This document shows, piece after piece, positions 60,330 through 64,000 of a DNA stretch of 64,000 nt; position 1 is the stretch's first letter, and every line of letters starts with the position of its first letter. Made by a program: the position numbers and the translations under genes. This DNA comes from Chaunax sp. Z400 (Eukaryota; Chordata; Actinopteri; Lophiiformes; Chaunacidae), in the NCBI GenBank assembly GCA_037577475.1, contig CM075193.1:6026685-6090684 (forward strand), read 5' to 3'. The notes under the pieces are model-generated. The model was not told where the DNA came from. It saw only the letters and a program-made list of their open reading frames with translations, and did no database searches.

Positions 60330-61460
60330 TGAATGCTATGGAGGCAGGCCAGAGTCTGCATCTGTCAAAGAGAAGGCATTTGGGCTATTATGCTGATTGG
60401 AGACACTCTTCAACAAGTTTAACTTGTAACCAGATATCTCCTCATTTCCAGGTTGACATTTTTACTACTTTGTTACATATAGAAGTATGTCATCTGCATA
60501 CACAGACACTCTTTGCCCCCCCTATATAAATTCCCTCATAACCCTTGAGAGAACAAGAAGCAGTAGCCAAAAGGTTCAATCACAAGAACAAATAAAAATG
60601 TGAAAAACGGGGCAGCCCTGGCCCTGCCGTGCTCCCTATTACAGGAGTTGGTTATCACTGAAGCAAGAGGGGACCGAAAAAAAAACTGCTCAATCCAAGC
60701 TATGAAATCACAGAGATCAAACCCTCCAGGAAGTGCAGAAAGAAAGTCCCATTCAAATCTGCCGAAGGCCCCCTCAGCATGAAAAGAAACCAGAACCTCT
60801 CCATGTGGAAGAACTGAGCATATTGCAGATGCTGGAGAAAAAGAAATATAATATAACCCTAATGTTTTATAGTTGAGTGGCAAGCATATTGTCTAATAAT
60901 TCAGTATCGACATTCAAATGACTCATGGGTCCATAGGAACCCGGCATGCTTGGAGCTCTACTTTCCTTCAATAAAACTAATATGGATGCCTAATAAAAGA
61001 TAAGACGAAGTGTTTTACCAGCAATGTTAAGAATATCAAGTTATACAGGGAAGATTCATTTAGAAAAAAAACTTTAAACAATTCAGACATAAACACATTA
61101 AGGCCAGGGTTTCCAGGGCTTTGGATCATTTTTATTGCATGTGTTCAAGTGGTTGAGGCTCATCATTACCGCCCTTGTAGCTTGCTTTTATTATTGGAAT
61201 TTGTAGTCTATTTAGAAAGTCACTTATTAAAGAGGGGTCACCTTTGGACTTGGAGGTATAGAGGCTTTTGTAAAAAGATTTAAATTCATAGTTAATTTCC
61301 TCTTGGTTTGTTAGCATTAGATGCTCTGTGGATATCTGCTATAAGTCGTGATGTGGCTGCTTAACGAGCCGATAAGTGCCCAGCCTTCTCACCCTGCTCA
61401 TACAAGCTATGTCTGCAGTATTAGATTAGCTGTTTCATCAGTAGAAAGGATATAAAAATG
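60330..61460 (-). pseudogene. L1-clade LINE, ORF2 reverse-transcriptase remnant
   Basis: Minus strand, in order: YEQGEKAG and LLAHQLK near 61430-61370, LTNQEEINYEFKSFYKSLYT (from 61310), KAPGNPG near 61120, then VSFHAEGAFGRFEWDFLSAL (equivalent of LDAEKAFDRVEWDYLF), IAWIEQFFFRSPLASVITN, and YADDILLYV at 60477-60501. YADD is the catalytic box. The order of motifs is correct for L1 ORF2, but stops, frameshifts and replaced residues (GAFGR for KAFDR) show decay. Confidence 0.8.
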
Positions 61461-61649
61461 TAATTGAAGAGAGAGATTTTCTTATTGTAGAGGTCTGGAA
61501 AGATGATCATTTTTTAATATTTCATCAGAAAATCTCAGTCAGGTGCTCAAGACAGAAGAAATGGGCAGAAGAAATTACTCGCCCGTGAATATAAGCTGTG
61601 AGACCTCCCAAATGATTCCTTTGGATACTTTTCGATTATCATTAATAAT

Positions 61650-61855
61650 AATATATTGTTCTATTTGGGCAGAGAGAGGCATCCCTGAGAGGCAGCGGGC
61701 TGCCTTTACGGCGCCCGGGGAGCATATTGGGGTTCAGTATCTTGCTCAAGGATACTTCGACTTGCAGGGGCTGGGGATTGAACCACCGACCTTTCGTTCT
61801 GTGAACTACCGTTCTACCACAGCTCAGACACAGGCTTTGAAAACTTACTGCTGTC
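61650..61855 (+). repeat. dispersed fish repeat (GCGCCCGGGGAGC type) inserted near L1
   Basis: Contains GGCGCCCGGGGAGCATATTG, GGGTTCAGTATCTTGCTCAA, GGATACTTCGACTTGCAGG and GGGATTGAACCACCGACCTT, a word order seen over and over in percomorph genomes. Lies between the L1 ORF2 remnant and a possible L1 ORF1 start (61862-61990, minus), so it probably inserted into that L1. Confidence 0.6.
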
Positions 61856-61861
61856 TCTGAA

Positions 61862-61990
61862 CGTATAGCCTTGAGTTTTTCCCACATCTCCGTATGAAGG
61901 GTTGGAATTTCTGTCTTGAAATCTGTCAGGACAGCCTCATCGCAGAGCGGAAGTTCCTGACAAAAAAGTTCCAATGTGATGGGTGCCATC
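61862..61990 (-). pseudogene. possible 5' part of the L1 (ORF1-like start)
   Basis: Minus-strand frame starting MAPITLELFCQ, with LTDFKTEIPTLHTEMWEKLK, reminiscent of the charged, coiled-coil-prone start of fish L1 ORF1 proteins. Runs into the dispersed repeat. Assignment rests mainly on position upstream of the ORF2 remnant. Confidence 0.35.
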
Positions 61991-62055
61991 CTGTCTCACT
62001 CGTCATGTTAGCTCCATCTCGTCTCACTCATTGAGATTGTTAGCTTGGCGGCTTA

Positions 62056-62345
62056 GCAGTGGTTCTCAAACTTTTTCTGTCAATCCCCACTTTGGAGGGG
62101 AGGGAATTTTGAAGCCCCACCTGTCCTCCCGTTTGGATTTAGCTTTCACCTGTGTAACGATTACCTCTGTGTATTTGGATTCTGAGCCTGCCTTACCCCT
62201 TTGAGCACGGTTGCCTGATTTTGGACTGCCTTTTTGATTTTTGACCCTTAATACTGTTTTTTTTTTTACATTAAATCTCTGAACTGCACTCCCAGTCTCT
62301 CTGTTGTATGTCTCCACAGTTCTGGCTGTGAATCGGACAATCAGG
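62056..62345 (+). mobile_element. composite: hAT-like terminus joined to an LTR-like tail
   Basis: GCAGTGGTTCTCAAACTTTT followed by 'ccccactttggagggg' and 'ttttgaagccccacc' is the classic terminus of hAT elements. From about 62160 it changes to GGATTCTGAGCCTGCCTTAC, 'gcctgattttggactgcctttttgatttttgaccctt' and a TACATTAAATCTCTGAACTG end, like the LTR-like blocks at 33-38 kb. No second hAT terminus was found. Confidence 0.5.
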
Positions 62346-63139
62346 GTGGAACTGGAACCCAAAAAATGATTTTAACCCAATGTCCGCTCTTTCTCAGGAG
62401 ATGTCAACCAGATGTGACTTAAATCTTTTATATTATATATCTATTGTTCTATTTCCACCCCACAATATCAGTGAGGAGAGACTTAACTGTATTAGATACA
62501 GCTTTCAAAGGAATAAAATACGATCTAACAACACTACACCAATCTTAAACCTCTGAAATGAATATAAAATTAAATCAGCACCTCTCTAACATGTTTTGAG
62601 CACTTAAAAACATAACTTCATGACCCTCATGATGACACTGCTGTTTTAGGAGACTGCATTATTTTCCACCTATACTTAATAAACTGGCAGCCGAGTACAC
62701 AGGAGCACAGAAAATAACATGTTTCTCAGCAGACACATTCAGGTCAACTTGAACTAATCAAAGCAGACATTTGTGCTTACTTTTATCAGGAGTTCAATAT
62801 ATTGTATCCAAAGAAGCTTTCAGTGTTTTCTCTTCTGGTACCTCCCCTCATTACAAAGAAGGAATAGGAGCAATGCTGTAGACCTCAGAGGTGTCTGTGG
62901 AAGTGACAGTTTCTGTTTAAGCAGAGATAGAGGTCCTTTATCACTTTACACTTCCTTCTATCACGGTCTTTCTAATCGCGTAAACCTCTTTTTCTCTCTA
63001 GTTTCTCTCTCTGTCACCTTTTCACTTCTTTGCTCCTATCTCAGGTGTTTGTTCCGCTCCCTTACTGTCATTTCCAGCTTCATTCTCTTATCTGCACAAA
63101 GACAGATGAGGCGTTGAGGCGATGAAAGGGTCCATCTCC

Positions 63140-63226
<87 letters not shown>
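63140..63226. repeat. (CA)n microsatellite
   Basis: About 81 bases of AC dinucleotides plus TCACACA. Confidence 0.97.
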
Positions 63227-63282
63227 ATGAACCAGTCCCCTGGCCCAAATCTCAAAAATATAAAACAAGCAAGCCCATCTCT

Positions 63283-63285
<3 letters not shown>

Positions 63286-63327
<42 letters not shown>
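63286..63327. repeat. (GT)n microsatellite
   Basis: About 42 bases of GT dinucleotides, 60 bases downstream of the CA tract and complementary to it. Confidence 0.96.
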
Positions 63328-63330
<3 letters not shown>

Positions 63331-64000
63331 TCTGCATGCGTTCCTCTCAGGCCCATGGGTTTTGCTGTCATGCCAGACTCTTTCCTTGATGACTCCTCCG
63401 TGATTCTTCACTTTTTATCACAGAATGGTGATTCATATACATCTCTGTCATAGATGGAGAGAATAGGTAGACATACTTTTATGACAACTTTTGCTTTAAA
63501 CTCTAATTTTTTTTTTACTGATAAAAAGAAAGAAAAACTTTTTTGGAGCCAGGTTTTACTGAAAAAGACTAACTTATTTTTTTTTTAACTTATCATATAT
63601 ATATATATATTATTGTATATTGTATTGACTTCAAGAACAATGAGTACAATTTTTCACTCAACTTGGGAAAACAGGTGCCTAAACTTCAGTAACTTAACTC
63701 CCAGTGTTTGCTTTCACCCTGCCAATAATCTTTGTCTATAGTTTTCTTCCACTACCCTGTACTCCCCAGGAAGAAAGCCTCACAATGTTTGAATTAGTTC
63801 CTCATGAGTCATTTCCAGCAAAAGTCACAGTGACAAAACGGGATGTTTAAAAAAAAAATCCAAATGATATCAAAAGCTTGAAACTTAAACAGCCTGGAGC
63901 AAGGAAAGTGAATGTCACATTGAGAGAACGTTCAATTTGTCACGTTTGGTTTTCAGCAGGACCTAAAAGTGGACACTGACACAGGGGATGAAGTTTCAGC

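Larger units (their letters stand above)
55613..64000 (+). other. plpp4: plpp4 intron 1 (partial)
   Basis: No sequence like the second exon (FTEFLDPFQRV region in mammals) was found, so the intron runs past the right edge. Contents listed separately: the 20-bp minisatellite, fragments of the ACCTCCGCCA repeat, an L1 fragment, a dispersed repeat, a hAT/LTR composite and microsatellites. The stretches 55830-56840, 57460-59130, 59180-60330 and 62350-63139 show nothing identifiable except a T18 run near 58588. Confidence 0.65.

Overview
The window is nuclear DNA of a vertebrate, almost certainly a teleost fish. It is intron-rich, has a low density of coding sequence, is full of CA/TG, GA and GATA microsatellites, and carries typical fish transposon debris: L2/Maui, L1/Tx1-like and R2/R4-like LINE fragments, a Tc1/mariner copy, hAT- and Harbinger-like MITEs, tRNA-SINE tails and LTR-like pieces. 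Nothing bacterial, viral or plasmid-like was found. The species cannot be named from what is visible.

Two protein-coding genes are supported. (1) The 5' part of cdh23 (cadherin-23), minus strand, read from about 43 kb down to position 1. It shows a probable non-coding first exon ending at 43174, a start/signal-peptide exon (30805-30898), an exon starting the first extracellular cadherin repeat (27152-27226), then three clustered exons (4318-4460, 3977-4024, 3492-3584) that finish EC1 and enter EC2. Every junction has a GT/AG splice pair and the reading phase is preserved across all of them. The rest of the gene lies beyond the left edge. (2) The first coding exon of plpp4 (phospholipid phosphatase 4, formerly ppapdc1a), plus strand, 55524-55612. 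It has an upstream promoter region and a good GTAAGT donor; the following exons lie beyond the right edge. The two genes are transcribed divergently, with about 12 kb between their presumed 5' ends.

Layout: 1-3.5 kb, cdh23 intron with a degenerate R2/R4-like LINE and an inverted-repeat element. 3.5-4.5 kb, three cdh23 exons. 4.5-27.15 kb, a large cdh23 intron holding LINE tails, two MITE-type elements (one with a nested insertion), many microsatellites and a few AT-rich stretches that resemble conserved regulatory DNA. 27.15-30.9 kb, two cdh23 exons and their short intron. 30.9-43.2 kb, putative intron 1, unusually rich in LTR-like, L2, L1 and SINE pieces. 43.2-55 kb, the interval between the genes, with a nearly full-length Tc1/mariner corpse. 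55-64 kb, plpp4 promoter, exon 1 and part of intron 1, with a 20-bp minisatellite, an L1 fragment and inverted microsatellites.

No new protein system was found. The more unusual signals are two snap-back inverted repeats with a hammerhead-like or Penelope-like core, a precisely 20-bp-periodic minisatellite, a 46-bp tandem array at the start of an LTR-like block, a collapsed copy of a terminal-inverted-repeat family, and the divergent N-terminus of cadherin-23 at the residues that in mammals contact protocadherin-15.
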